Part shown: positions 40,794-53,424 of the stretch, piece by piece
Position numbering within the stretch: position 1 is the first letter of the stretch
Layout of the letters: each line of letters opens with the position of its first letter
From: Acanthosoma haemorrhoidale
Taxonomy: Eukaryota; Arthropoda; Insecta; Hemiptera; Acanthosomatidae
DNA: 64,000 nucleotides
Assembly (NCBI GenBank): GCA_930367205.1
Contig: OV884011.1
Coordinates: 41,615,754-41,679,753 of the forward strand
Direction: 5' to 3'
Program-made: the position numbers and the translations under genes
Notes under the pieces: model-generated
Databases searched by the model: none
What the model was told of the DNA's origin: nothing
The model's input: only the letters and a program-made list of their open reading frames with translations

Positions 40794-43041
40794 ATCTCTG
40801 AGATCAATTCACAAACTGCCTCCTCCTTCATTTATTAGGGGCCCAGTCAATTGGGACCACTTCCGCCAGCTTCTTACAGATTCCGTAGACCTCAAAGTGT
40901 CCCTGAAAACATCCCAAGACCTAGAATGTACTCTGGTCCAGAGGTCGGCTTGAGAGGCATCGTCGCCACACCGTCTTCGAAAAATGCACAATCAAAGTCG
41001 TTTACCTCAGCATCTCGATCCAAACGCCACTCCAGAACAGTAGGGCAAAGATCCCGACATCCTGATGATCGCCCCTCGTACAATTAGTACTGCAGATCGG
41101 TAAAGCGGCAATTGGCATCCTTCCGTTCCGATTCTTTCAATTCCCACCTCTCCTCTGTGTCTACCAGGGATAACTCCCTGTGGAATGTAACTAAAACAAT
41201 CCTTAAGTATCATCCTGTTTCACACCCACTCCGTCGTGATGGTCCTGGGTGGCTTCGGATGGAGATAGGTCGGAAAAATTCGCTCTGCATCTTTCCCGTA
41301 CTTTCACTCCTCACCTTTCTCATCAAAACCATACCCATAGCATAACTATTGAAGATTTCCTCACTTCCACCAAAAGCCGTTAACCCCCCTGAGGTAAAAT
41401 ACCTTCTGAAAAACTTACCTTACCGAAAATCTCCTGGATATGATCTCCTTACTCCTCTAATAACTTCCTCCTAAAGCCATAATCTTCCTAACCTACATCT
41501 ATAATTGCATTATCCGAACGGCGCACTTTCCTCTCCTCTGGAAGCATTCCATTATTATTTGCCAAACCCGGTATACCACCCAACTACGCCTCATCTTACT
41601 GTCCAATTAGCCTACTTCCAATTGTTGAATCGAAAAACCTTTTTTCCTGCACACCAGTTTGGTTTCCGTCAACGTCATTCCACAATTCAACAAGACCTTG
41701 GCGTTGTTGATTACATTTCCTCGGCCCTTGAATCCAAACAGTATTGCACTGCTGCATTTCTGGATATAGCTCAACTTGTGACAGGGTTTGGCACGCAGGT
41801 TTGCTTTATAAGCTCTAAAGATATTTACCACAGACCCTTTTCCTAATCCTAAAGTCCTACCTTTCAAACCGCTTCTTCCTAGTCCGCTGTGGCTTAGAAT
41901 ATTCTAACTACTATCCCATAAATGCAGGAGTTCCACAGGGCTGTGTCCTGGGTCCCATCCTCTATAACTTATACACCGCTGATGTCCCCTCTACCCCCAA
42001 TACCTTCTTGGCCACATTTGCAGATGACACTGCAATCTTGTCATCCCACCCAGACCCCGACATAGCATCCCATAACCTTCAAAAACACCTTGACGCGATC
42101 GAGTATTAGTGCAACCAATGGCGGATCAAAGTTAATGAAGCAAAATGTTCCCACATTATCTTCACCCTTTGTCGCAAGTCTTGTCCACTAGTTTATTTTA
42201 ATTCTTTTATTGTATCCGAGACAGTTCGGTACTTAGGCTTCCATCTCGACAAACGACTAAACTGGAACCCACATACGAGGCTAAAAAGACAAGAACTAAA
42301 CAGACGCTTTGGAGAACAGACTACTTCAAAGGACATCCCACCTCTCAATAGAAAACAAACTACTTATTTACAAGGTTATACATCAGCCAATCTGGACATA
42401 CGGAATAGAGCTATGGGGGACAGCAAAAAAGTCGAACATCAAGCGTATCTAATCCTGTCAATCAAAAGTCCTGAGAACAGTAGTAAATGCCCCTTATTAC
42501 GTCAGCAACAAAACCCTTCATAACGATATTAATATAGCTTACATTCTCGAACTCATCCCTTCCAAGCTCATGAAATTCCATAGTAACCGATCCAACCTCC
42601 CTAATCCCCTAGCACAGTCATTGCACTGCACCACTTATGCGTTTAATCCTCCTCGGAGACTAAAACGGAAGTGGCCACGTGACCTGCTATAATTGCGTGA
42701 CAGTGGGAGTCCTGGAAATGGCTAGTTTCATCTTTCAATCATACCCTGAGCGTATGTGGCTATCGCACTCTTCGTCAGCCTCCACTAGCTCGTAACCGGT
42801 ATCGCGGCTGACAGAGGAGCGACGGGGGCTTCCTAAGACTCCGCTTCCTCTTTCGCATGCGAGGGAGGTGACAACCATGTGGATTTGGGAGGCTTCTGGG
42901 CTGTTTGTAAATATTGTATAAATGAGCGAGTGAATGATGAATGTTAAATATGGCATGAAAGAGAACACTTATCTCAACTACTTTTTGCCTAATAAGGCAG
43001 ATTGTAATTTTATCATAATAAAGTTGTTTATCTATGTATCA
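40794..43041 (+). mobile_element. Jockey-like non-LTR retrotransposon, 5'-truncated, decayed
   Basis: A 2.25 kb copy bounded by a perfect 13-base target-site duplication. It opens inside ORF2 between endonuclease and RT (PPPSFIRGPVNWDHFRQLL, 40815). It continues with SYCPISLLPIVESK (41598), HQFGFRQRHSTIQQ (41658), GVPQGCVLGPILYNLYTADV (41928) and the catalytic FADDT (42017-42031). It ends with PPRRLKRKWPRDLL and TAA (42690-42692). A 3' UTR of about 350 bases ends in ATAATAAAGTTG. Several frameshifts and stops inactivate it. Truncation plus duplication indicates target-primed reverse transcription. The clade is assigned by motif resemblance. Confidence 0.9.
42725..42905 (+). other. Extra segment in the Jockey-like 3' UTR
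   Basis: About 180-195 GC-rich bases are present here but absent between the same tail blocks in the copies at 58868 and 63795. It is either an insertion in this copy or an ancestral part lost from the others. Confidence 0.5.
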
Positions 43042-43054
43042 AGACATCTTAAGC
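43042..43054 (+). repeat. Target-site duplication, right copy
   Basis: AGACATCTTAAGC, identical to 40781-40793. Confidence 0.85.
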
Positions 43055-43220
43055 CAATAAGGCTATTTTTATTGCGCAAGTGTTCAGGTTTGAGTTCACT
43101 GCCAAACCCTAAAAGTTTTAGGGTGTAGAATGATAACTTATCTGTTAACAGACAGTCAAAGGAACATACCAATTTTCAAAATGCGTTAGCCAGTTCACAG
43201 GTTTTTCTCGTACAAACGAA

Positions 43221-46028
43221 CGTCTCTTGACCAGCGTCGCCCGAGTATTTATTTATCCAGCTATGTATCAAACAGAAAATGAATGAAATTTATCTGTAGT
43301 TCTATCTGTACAGTTTAAAGTCAAAGTAATATTATTTACAGGAATTAAGAGTATAAGAACAGTACAAATAATTTAATTTTAATAAATTACTCTATTTAAA
43401 AACAATATTTTTTAATTTCACCTCCATGAGCAAGAACAATTAATTTTTTAATTAAAATTGTCGGTGGGAGAAATGTGACAATTTTAAATCCACAAGTTAT
43501 TAACAGGTGGCCACTGTTATTCATTGACCGTGATATAAGAATGTAGGTCTCGCTGGAAATTTCAGTCTTTTAAAGTTAAAAGTGTGATCCGTGGGATAAA
43601 AACTGTTTAATCTTCTCTCCCCTGTTAAAACTGGTGCTTGATTTACAAAACACGCCTTCGTCTTCCAGTTTTATTCATTTTCGCATTGTTATAGAATCTT
43701 CTATAGACATATATTCGACTTAGCTTGAGCTTGAATGTATTCGGGACTGTGAGCAATCAGTTTACCAACCCCGAAGTTTATAACTCTAATATCAGTCGAT
43801 TTGTATTACTACAAGTCACTCCCGTCTCACCTCTCCCTCGCTCACGGGGGTGTGGGTTGTCTTACCCCTACGGTATTTGTTTTCCAAATCGTAAGACGTG
43901 TGTACCAAATGTCTTATAAATTGCTCCGGGCATATCAATTTATACGTATACAATTTATTCTTAATTTAAAAATAATTAATCTTTCATGTTGAGTAGGTCA
44001 TCGAATTAAAGATTTTGGCATACTGTCCAGTAATAAGTAACAAGACATTAGTGGACTGTTACTGCAAAAAGTCATTGAAATGTCTATAAAATCGACGTAA
44101 CAAAACCCTTAAGTGTGTGATGCATCAAACTTGACTATTTTTATCAATCCAGTTCGATTTCGCATGTGCATTGTTAGAATGTTTACTCGTCAGATCAAAT
44201 AATTACTCATTTCAATATGCTGAAATTTACAAAAACGCGAGAGGAATTATTATAAATATTTATTATTTTCTGGCACTAAATAATGGTCAAAGGTTTTTGA
44301 CGACATGAAGATAGCTTGAACTTGTACCGCTAGTGTTGTTTATTCCGTGTTAATAAGTAACTAGTGTAAGGTTTCCTATGCAATAATTATAATTTAAGCT
44401 GACTTTAATAATCGGGCAACTTCGTGCTAGTATTAAGCTGGGTACTGTCTTGAAGTGATAATAGCTTATTACTATGATCTGATCCGTATCTGCTGTTCTG
44501 TCCCGATCGAACAATATCCCAACCTAATAGATCTCCATACTACTTACTAGTAATCCTTCATTGTGAATCGTAATATTCGTATTTAGAAGGGGGGAACACT
44601 CCCTCTGTCGGCAAATCAGTAGGATTCATAACGCGAAATATCCTCAGTGACAAAAGCAATGACATATAATTATAACAACTACTCAAGAAAATAAACAATA
44701 TTCGTGATTATATAAGTATTAGCTATAAGTATACATTCTGATTTTGGTGACTGCGGTCAATTTTCTCCTAAGGAAATTACTTTCTTTGTACCAGCGTTTA
44801 ATATCCAGCTTCAATAATTATACATGAATGATCAAAAAATAATTCATTCACGAAACCTCAGCGATTACTCTCCCACGATTGTTGACCTCGTGGCATAAAC
44901 AAAGTCCGTTCTAAATAATTAATGTTCTTTTACCGCCATTAAAAGGGCTACTTCTTGTTTTATTTGTTGTTTATTTTTTGGCCTTTGTTTCTTAGTTATT
45001 GCTCGAGGTCATCTCTCAATGAGTGGCTACAAAAAATAAATTCTTTCTGTTCACGTAAATGAATTGATTTCTAATAATTACCAATCTTTGTGTGCTAAAA
45101 TTGTGTAGATGTAGTCTTATAAAAGTGGGTTACATTTTCTTGGGAAATGCATACCTAGATGAATCCAAAACTGCTATAATCATAAACAGATAGTCTTGCT
45201 GCTATGAAAGACGTTGGTTGTTGACCGAAGGAAGTTGTACTCTAGTGAAAACAGCTGTTACTGAATAGCTTCCATGGATAGCGATCACTGCTAATACATA
45301 TGTCTAAAACAGAAAATACCTTATTAGTTTCGATGGGGCTATCAAGTAAAATAATATGAAGAATCTAAGATGTCTGCTAACATGATGTCAACATCTTCAT
45401 TTGTGAATTGTATTGTTTTAATCATAGTTCTGTTTGGGTTCAATATGACGTCTTACCAAGAGTTTGAGCATGCTGGAAGAACATACCACCCACAACTCTT
45501 ATTGTTTTATGCAGTAAAATTCTATATGGTTAAGACGAAGAAACTAAGTAACTTACTTTCCAGTCAGCCATTCACAGAAGTGGGTCGGACACTAAATATT
45601 TGGAGTTATATCTATCCATATTTTTAGTAATATACGAAGGCTGTAATGATGCAAATTGTTTGATAAATAATTGTCAAGTTCTGTTTTGAATGAGTTAAAT
45701 TTGGGGTGAATTTATATATTGGACCACATGGAAAATACCGCCATCTCCATAAAATGTATGCATTAGGTTTTTGTTGTGTATGATATCATGGTATGTTGGC
45801 ATTTTTTGTTGATGGTATGAAATTATAGTTCTTGTCGTCCTGATTATAAATATGCGATTTGTAGTTGTTTTTAAAAATTATTATTGCAAAAAGTAATGAA
45901 ATCTAACTATCGTTAACAATGTGTTTTTTTAGAGGTATAATATTTTGCATGATAGAACTATCTCCTCCTCGCTGATGTAAAAAAAATATAGTCCACCATA
46001 AGTAATGGGGCAATTTAAATTCGTACTT
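43221..46028. other. Cip4 intron 1, 43.2-46.0 kb
   Basis: AT-rich intron. A small perfect inverted repeat (AAAATTGTC and GACAATTTT) lies near 43455-43485. A minor open frame at 45370-45627 has no recognised domain; 45100-46000 may include old element debris. Confidence 0.45.
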
Positions 46029-46262
46029 AGGTGAGCCCCATCACCTTTATTAGTCAGTTTAGTCCAGTCACGTACAATGTATATCATTATACTTGTTTAT
46101 TCATTATATAATTTCTATAAAATAACAAAACCTGTATATAATCTAGTGATGCTACAGGAAATACAAAATAATTTGTAAATAGATTCTCCTGAGGATCTAT
46201 AATTATATATAATTATCTGGAAATTTAAAGGGGCTATGGAAAAAAGAAGAAGAAAAAAAAAA
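46029..46262 (-). repeat. Dyad repeat family, minus-strand copy
   Basis: The reverse complement aligns with 62160-62392. Shared blocks are the A/T-rich start, ATCCTCAGGAGAATCTATTT versus ATTCTTGAGCGAATCTATTT, a TGTCCTGTATCATC-like block, CAATGTAC-like sequence, and the closing AGGTGATGGGGCTCACCT at 46046-46029. Confidence 0.7.
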
Positions 46263-49200
46263 AAAATCGTACTTAGCACTAAAAAAAAAATAATAGTTTT
46301 CTACCAAATGAGGTAGGGCCAAGAGATCTCAACGTCCTGATATTATTTTATACTTGTCCTGTCTTTAGTGAACTGTAATAACAAAACACAATTGCAACTT
46401 AAATTAAACTAATTGTTGCAACCAAAACGAATTCATTTAGTGTATGATGCATCTAAATAGACTTGCATTTTTTATCACAGTTTTTCAATTAGATGTGGGC
46501 ATCTATGTATCAAAGCATTGGGGTACCATTGTCGGTATCATTGAAGGAACCACTATTTTGCCGACCAGAATTTAAAAAACAAAACAACGGATTCCGCTTT
46601 ATGGAACTTGACTTGAAAAGAAAAGCTTACTAGAAAGGATTGGGTAGTTTCCATCAACCACATCACATAGATTTATAGTTCCTGTACAGTAATTTATTAG
46701 TTCAAATTTAATTAAATCTGTGGCCGGGCATCCTCTTTAGGCAAGGTTTCTAAACCCGATTCGCTACATTTCTATTCCATCTCTGTTACTAACTTTTCCT
46801 CATAAGGCGTCATAAACCCATATTTATGCAGGTACATTAAGGAGGAAAAGATAGGATTATGTAACTTATGTGGCTGCATAGGGGGCTATTACTTGTCGTC
46901 CGCGTTACCAAATTATTATGCGACGTCTAGCTGAGGACCGAACCCGGTCTGGAATGCTTCTTTGGGGGTAATAGAACTGTTGGGGGGGGGCACTCAGCCT
47001 GGAGCCAATAAATGAGTAGCTACTTGAATAAAGATATTGCAAATCCGGTTTGGACAAGCGAAATCAAGGTATCGCCTACCAGCTATGCGACAACTTCAGG
47101 TCAACCCTTCTTCCTCGTGGGTCCCTACTTGGAATCAGGTAATCGCTTTCATCGGTCGAAAAATCCATTTCCAGCCAGATTCTTTGCAGGATCTTAAAGA
47201 AATGATCCTGCTGTTTTTTTACTACGTCGAAATAACTTTCTCCTCGTTATCTTCAGCTGTAACTTGTATTTACCCCCAATTGGGCGTTTCAGCAGGAAAT
47301 AAAACGACGCTTACTATTAAGCGACTGAATATAATCACATGTTTTTCTAATAAAAAAATAATCAGTAAGCATAATAAATTAATGATCGGCCGTAAATAAG
47401 CTTGATTGTTGAATCTTTCGCCTACTTAGAAGCAACGAATCACGTCATAGTTGCCAGAGTCGTGCCCAGACTGCACAGTTAAGCTGAGTTCCCATGTCCT
47501 TGGTGTGAGGTAGACTTCTCAACTAGGAATCTATGCAACTCCTAGGCTGCTAGGTCTATGCAATATATGTAACTAGGCGGCTTCACTTTCAAACATAACG
47601 TGTTTCATCTGTCTATCATCTTATCTGTATGTTTTACAATGGCTTGAGTTTTAAAATCGCATTGCACAACATACCAAAATATAGTGATTGTGTGTTGGTT
47701 AAAACATAACAGAAAGTAGGGAAACTAAATTAAAAAGTAAATTTAATCTAATAATTGTAAGGATTTTCAAAAAAAAAAGTGCGAAGTTGCAGATTCATGA
47801 ATCAACTAGTGAAAAATGTTTTTTTTTTCGCATTATCTTAGAATGTGATTCGATACGAAACTTCATTCAATAATAATTACGAGTACCAATCATAAACAGT
47901 ACTGTCACATTTTGTAGTGGTACAGATCTCGCTATTATTAGTAGAAAGTTGAAAATACAGATATAAGAAATAAAAACTTACATGCTCCGTAAAATGTTAG
48001 GTTTTAGATATTAGCCCGATTACTTGATGGGTCTGATAAACGAACATGGTTTTCATATATATTTGCATTTATTTTGAATACCGTCTACCTACCATCGTAT
48101 CAAACAACGTCTTTCAATTAATTTCTATATACATTAAAATCTGTGTCAGCTTTTGTAAATAACTTTATAAGGTTTCTTAATATTAGTTTATAGGTGTCTT
48201 TTGGGTTGTTCAACAAAATATGTTGATTTTTTTAAGCTTTTGATTTTTCAAAGAAGCCTATTAGAGGCCATACTTTGGTGGTGCGAGATCGTCTAAGTAA
48301 TAAATCCCTAAAATTTTGTGTTTCGTCTAGTGACGTCCAATGGTCTATTGATCAGGATGTCACAGATTGTTCATTCATAGGGCGGAAGTATGAGATGTCA
48401 CTTCTTTTACATGTATTTTTTTAACGCTTAATCTTATGACGAGGATCGTCAGGCAACCAGATGCTCAAGACCGTTTGTATCCTCCAGGCCATTCATATGT
48501 TGACGGGCCATTTAACGGGGTTGAAGTTTTGTTCACGAATACTAAATACTACTTTCGGATAATGGTTTATAGAAATGAATAATGATTCTAAAAATATTAT
48601 TTTAATGACTGCAAGTGATTACAATTGGCAAATTATTCAGAGGTAGCTGATTCAGAATGTTGCTGAATCATTCATAGCTGCACTTTTCTATGATTAAAGT
48701 TTCCTTGGTTGTTTCTGTTTTTTTCTTAGCCCCCTTTAAAAGTTAGCTTAGAAACGATTATTCATTAGATGCTAATAATCATTAAATTTCTGTAATTGAT
48801 TTTTCTTTTCATGTACTTATTTACAGCGAGGTATTTTGAAGCTCTGTGAATCCGGGTTGCTGTCGAGCTGAGTAAAAAAAAATTGAACGAATAATGATCA
48901 ATATTTTGATCTACTAAAAGCTCAGAGCAGTACGAAAGGTGGCAAATTAAAAGTAAGCTCACTTTAGTACAAACTCCTTACCTTGGAGAAAAGCAGCAGT
49001 TTCCAAATACGTTAAACTAAACAAACGCCCAAAATTAAGGGTCTGTGCTAATGAGCATATTCAGGTCTCATTTGACCCAGAATTTAGTTTTTAATAATGC
49101 ATGCTTTAAAACATTTGTTCGAAGCTTTTTGTAATAAATGGCACCCCCCCCCCCGAGGTTTTTCATTTAAATCTGTCAAGACTACGTTTCGAAGTGTGTG

Positions 49201-49526
49201 TCCATGATGAGCGTTGAATTTCTTTTAAGATCTAAAATTTTGCTGTCACACTATTTGTTGGTAATTATCAACTGCTCCCATATGACCATATGAAATGAAA
49301 ATATTATTGTGAGTGTTCTAAAACAGAAATTTCTTTGACTTGATTGTATCTTCTACTAAATTGATTTGGAACGATTTCGCTGTCGCTATCTATGGCGGAT
49401 CCACGGACCTTTTGACTTTTCTGAAAGCTGGCACCGACACAATGTGCGCGGCCTCCGTACTGAATAAGGCCCTTATCTTTCTATCTCCCCCTTTGGAAAA
49501 TACTTTTCTTCCACTTTTCTCTCTCT
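46263..49526. other. Cip4 intron 1, 46.3-49.5 kb
   Basis: AT-rich with scattered GC-richer patches (46720-47200, 48240-48540) that may be old repeats. Homopolymers G9 (46982-46990) and C11 (49144-49154) are present. No gene or named element. Confidence 0.45.
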
Positions 49527-49554
49527 GGCAGATGGAAGAGACGTTCCATCTGCC
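49527..49554. repeat. Perfect 11-bp-stem hairpin
   Basis: GGCAGATGGAA and TTCCATCTGCC are exact inverse complements around a GAGACG loop. Three more flanking bases per arm extend the stem with one mismatch. It sits in a GC-richer patch (49370-49720). Confidence 0.8.
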
Positions 49555-51550
49555 TGATGCATTGTTCCCCGCTAATTGCTACATGTACAATGGCCCTCGA
49601 GTTCCCACGTAAACACACTCACAGACGTCCAGTCAGACAGTGAAAGAAGATATCTCCTGCCAGGCCGAGGCAGAGTTTGTACGGACGATATCATCTCCAG
49701 TGAAGGAGAAACCACTTCATATGTTCGTTTTATTTTTTAATTATTTCTGCCAATACTTGCACAATGTACGGAGCTCTTTTCATTTCTATACAAGTGATCG
49801 ATTATTTAGTTGCTAAGAGTTATACGGGCAACGAAACCGAGTCGGATTAATATCTCATCAAGGCGAGGAAAAACATATGTTTTGTTACAAAATACACCTT
49901 GTCATCGTACCCTGATCCCTAAATGAGATGTGCCTATTCGTACGCAAAATGCGAATGGAGTCTGTCTAGCTTGACTTGGCCGGTGAGAAGAGGATGCGCG
50001 AGCTCCCCTCCCCTACCGGCAAAATCAACTTAGACAGACTATCACCACTCTATGAAGCCACAGTAGGTCATGAATATTCACACAGAAGAACAGACTTTTT
50101 TTTATACAAATCAGACTTGTTTGTTGACGTCACCCTGATATAGTCATAACGTAACCTGTCCAAATCGAAAACTATTTATAATTTTATGACCGGACTGATT
50201 GAACGAATTAATAGGAAACCAATGATCGGGGATGTTAAAAAATAATCAAAGTATATTTTTTATACGACACTTGCATTACTTTTTGAACGCCCCCTTTGTA
50301 ACCTGTGCGAATAGGAAGACACCCAAGACCCGCGAATGCGAAGTACGACTCATATTTTGTATTCATTGCGGATGGTGCGTAGATCCATTAAAAAGGCAAG
50401 GATGGCATAATGTTTTTTTTTTTTATTAAAAGGCGTATTTTTGGTATCGCGATTCCGCAGAAAGTCAGTTCATGTATTAAAAAGTAATAAGTAAAAAAAA
50501 TTATTAAAAACGCTATAATCTGTACAATAAACATGTTAGCATAGCATATGGAAATCGTTGTATAACTGGTAGATATGTAGCTTACTAGTCAAAAAAAAAT
50601 TTTTTTAATAATTTAATAAACAATAAAAACATTTTCCCCCTCCGGTTTTGATATGCAAGTTTTTATTTTTAAATTAATTATTTAAACTAATAAGCTGCGT
50701 CTTGTTTCTGGAATTATGTAGTAGTGACGCCAACAAATATGACACTAAAAAATGGGCGAGTCTCGATTGATTTTTACTTTTATTCGCTTGGGCAAAGGAA
50801 TTATTGTAGGAAATCGGATACCCTACAAATAAAATTGTCGCCACGAATACGTCTTTCGTCTTCGAACTCCCTTCTTCCCCCCACGAAATATGTTCCCGCC
50901 TGGTAACTTTTTTCTGGACAAACGCCTCTCTTATGCCCGCGTACATTTCACTCACTACGTTATCTTTTGTGCACAATGTTTTACCGCAGGAAGTAATTAA
51001 GATTCCACCCCTTGCTAAATAAAATCACGAATTTTGAATGTCTGACAACAGATTCGTGATTAGAATACAAAAATAAATTTTACAAATAAACTAAAGACCA
51101 ACGGTCGTTGGCAAATAACGAAAAGTAACCGTTATTTTTTAACGTTAAAAATAAACAGTGTTTCATTGTTTTATATGTTTGTTATTTTTACCTGATCAAT
51201 TAGGTAGGTATCTGTAGGAATTTATCGCCTGAATTGGTGGTCTCACAATTTATCGATTTTTCCTAAAAAAAATTTTAAGTCGCGCGGGTAAATAAAGAGT
51301 TAATAAAAAAATTGAAACATTTTCTAGCCAGGGAGTTTTTTTTACTTAAAAAATGAGACCTTGAGCATTGAAATTAATTGAGCCATTACGTTTATCAATT
51401 TGTATCCTGCCCATCGTACTACACCCATCAGTACAAGCTACTCATTAAACACTCGATAAAATTGGGTCGATTATTCGCTGACTGGGAACTTTTCCCTGGT
51501 TCGTTGTTAGCTCTACTGTCCTGACTGATATCGTTACTCTATCATTGGTG
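49555..51550. other. Cip4 intron 1, 49.6-51.5 kb
   Basis: Mixed composition; 49560-49720 and 50720-50960 are GC-richer. No domain, tail or terminal repeats recognised. Confidence 0.45.
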
Positions 51551-51556
51551 CCCTTT

Positions 51557-51674
51557 TATAAGTACCCCGGTTTAAAAGAAACATTACGTCATTTGGCGTC
51601 GTATTTAGAAGAGTTTTATTAAGTTAAAACATTAAGAAAATATGGCATTTTGGCCGTGGAAGAGCGTCATTAAG
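51557..51674 (+). promoter_or_regulatory. Candidate alternative promoter and first exon of Cip4
   Basis: TATAAG at 51557-51562 is followed by a CRE-like TTACGTCA near 51584. ATG at 51642 then opens MAFWPWKSVIK, ending at AAG|GTAACT (51675) in phase 0, the same phase as the MSWGTELW exon. It could therefore splice to the F-BAR exon as an alternative start. No other support; could be coincidence. Confidence 0.25.
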
Positions 51675-52734
51675 GTAACTTTCAAGGTGAAGAACATTTG
51701 TTTGACATTATACTTTTTAGGTTGTGATGTTTTTTTCTTCTAAGGTAAAATTTCTTGAACTAAATTAACGCTTCGCGAGCCCTGCTAAGAGCTTGGATGG
51801 GTTCATCTTCTTTGAGCAAGCACCTTCATACATTACTTTCGAAGTTGCTTCAGTGTTAATGTACGGGGGGGGGGCAGCATTTCAACGGCACTTTGCGTTG
51901 TAAATGCTAAACAAATTTATATAGGGAAGTTTGTTTCATCAGAAACTATAGGTAAGTAAAGAGTTCTTTCCTAGGCGACCTATAGTTAATTAAATTACAG
52001 CTATCGGTAACCCTCCATCTTTCTTTAAGGGGTTGTTCAGGGAAGAACATCCTACATTATTAAACTTTGCTAAGCAACAATGACCCATTGACTGGTGCTG
52101 GCGCTGCTACCTATGAGAGAAAGCAGGAACCACCTCAGTCCTATTCTTCTCAGTTCTCTGCCCTTGAATACAAAGACTTACAGGATAGATTACTTACTGG
52201 ACAGATCAGGATTAGTAGTAAGAAAGGGAAGAACTCAGATTATTGGTTTGGATGAGTGAGTAAACATGAGAGTAAACGAATTCAGTGAGCGGCGGAAGAG
52301 AACTAAGTATTGGTTTGGCCACGCATTTTATCAGTCACTACGTAAGGTATGCTTTTGAACATTATGAAACTGGATCTAACCAACTAGAATTCACATTAAT
52401 CCCCTTCAAGACACCAGCCTTCAATTGTACTTCTGCCCCATCATTTATTATTTATATTTATATTCAGTTTACTCTATAATTCGTACAAAACCAGTAAGCA
52501 AAATTTACTTACAAACTAACAAGATTGTACCTGGATTCGGGTCATAAAAACCCTTTTTTACCATAAGCAGGTTATCATTGAATATATATATATCTTATTT
52601 GTGCACCTGTAATATAATTTTAGCATTCCTTTATACCATTTATCAATATACAGTCCACTACCACTTCACTGTCATTTCATTACTTGGCAGTGGAGCCTGT
52701 AAAATATTTATGGGGGTAATATCTACACCCATCA
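51675..52734. other. Cip4 intron 1, 51.7-52.7 kb
   Basis: Includes a G10 run at 51865-51874. Otherwise unremarkable intron sequence. Confidence 0.45.
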
Positions 52735-52920
52735 CCTACAGTAGGTGATAACAACACAGAGTACTCCTTAATACTCCTTAATCCATGGTACTCTGTGCCA
52801 GATAAACGACATTAATTCATCACAATCAGATTGATCCTCCCAGCCGCGATGATCACCATTAATTCATCACAACAAATCGGGTGTAGTACTAGTACACACA
52901 TAGTACTAGTACATTGTTTC
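52735..52920. repeat. Cluster of palindromes and short direct repeats
   Basis: In order: ACCTACaGTAGGT; arms CACAGAGTAC (52755-52764) and GTACTCTGTG (52788-52797), which enclose a tandem TACTCCTTAA duplication; two copies of CATTAATTCATCACAA (about 52809 and 52857); and two copies of TAGTACTAGTACA (about 52885 and 52902). Confidence 0.75.
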
Positions 52921-53424
52921 TTTTCTTGTATGAAGATCCCATGTTGTTGTTGATTTTCCCAGTGAAAACATGGTTTAATTGCTCGCTGCATCTCTAGTAA
53001 GTGCTCCTGTGTAGGTTTTGGAGAGTATGATGGGCCCCTCCCCTCCCCCCTTTTTTTTTTTAAATTATTATATATATATTCAGGGAGCGTTGTCATACTA
53101 GTTCCTTATCGATAAGGATTTGCAGGGAAAATGATGAGGCCGATTTATTTAAACATTTAAGTATTTCCTTTCTACTAGCCGGAAGCATTTCACTGATCAT
53201 GAGATTGATCCTTTGCCGTTTCGAACAGGGTGTACATTTTAGAAACTTGCTTTGAAAGCGAAGGAAGGTACAGTACCGAATTTTATTTAGGCTAGATTTG
53301 CGAAGGTGTTGCAGTTTGGAATGGACTAGCTGGTTAAGTGAGATCTTGTACAGACGATGGAGCTAAACTCCCATGTTGGAAACAGGTCCGTGTGGCAACA
53401 ATCTTGAAGCAAGGCGAGACAAAT
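52921..53424. other. Cip4 intron 1, 52.9-53.4 kb
   Basis: No recognised feature apart from a short AT run at 53066-53079. Confidence 0.45.

Larger units (their letters stand above)
40745..43220 (+). repeat. Old repeat split by a Jockey-like insertion
   Basis: Left part 40745-40793 contains TTGCCCGCGGCTTCTCTCGC, a core seen in many insect LINE or SINE ends. Right part 43042-43220 contains GTTAACAGACAGTCAAAGG, ACCAATTTTCAAAATGCG and GTACAAACGAACGTCTC, the usual distal part of such ends. Removing 40794-43041 and one copy of the 13-base duplication gives one continuous element of about 215 bases. Confidence 0.65.

Noticed and set aside
42735..42968. 77-codon minus-strand ORF across the LINE tail
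   Set aside because: It reads antisense through the 3' UTR of the Jockey-like element.
45370..45627. 85-codon ORF as a small gene
   Set aside because: No domain, no splice or promoter context, and surrounding sequence looks like intron.
49340..49612. 90-codon ORF in a GC-richer patch
   Set aside because: The open frame is explained by low AT content; it spans the hairpin and shows no domain.
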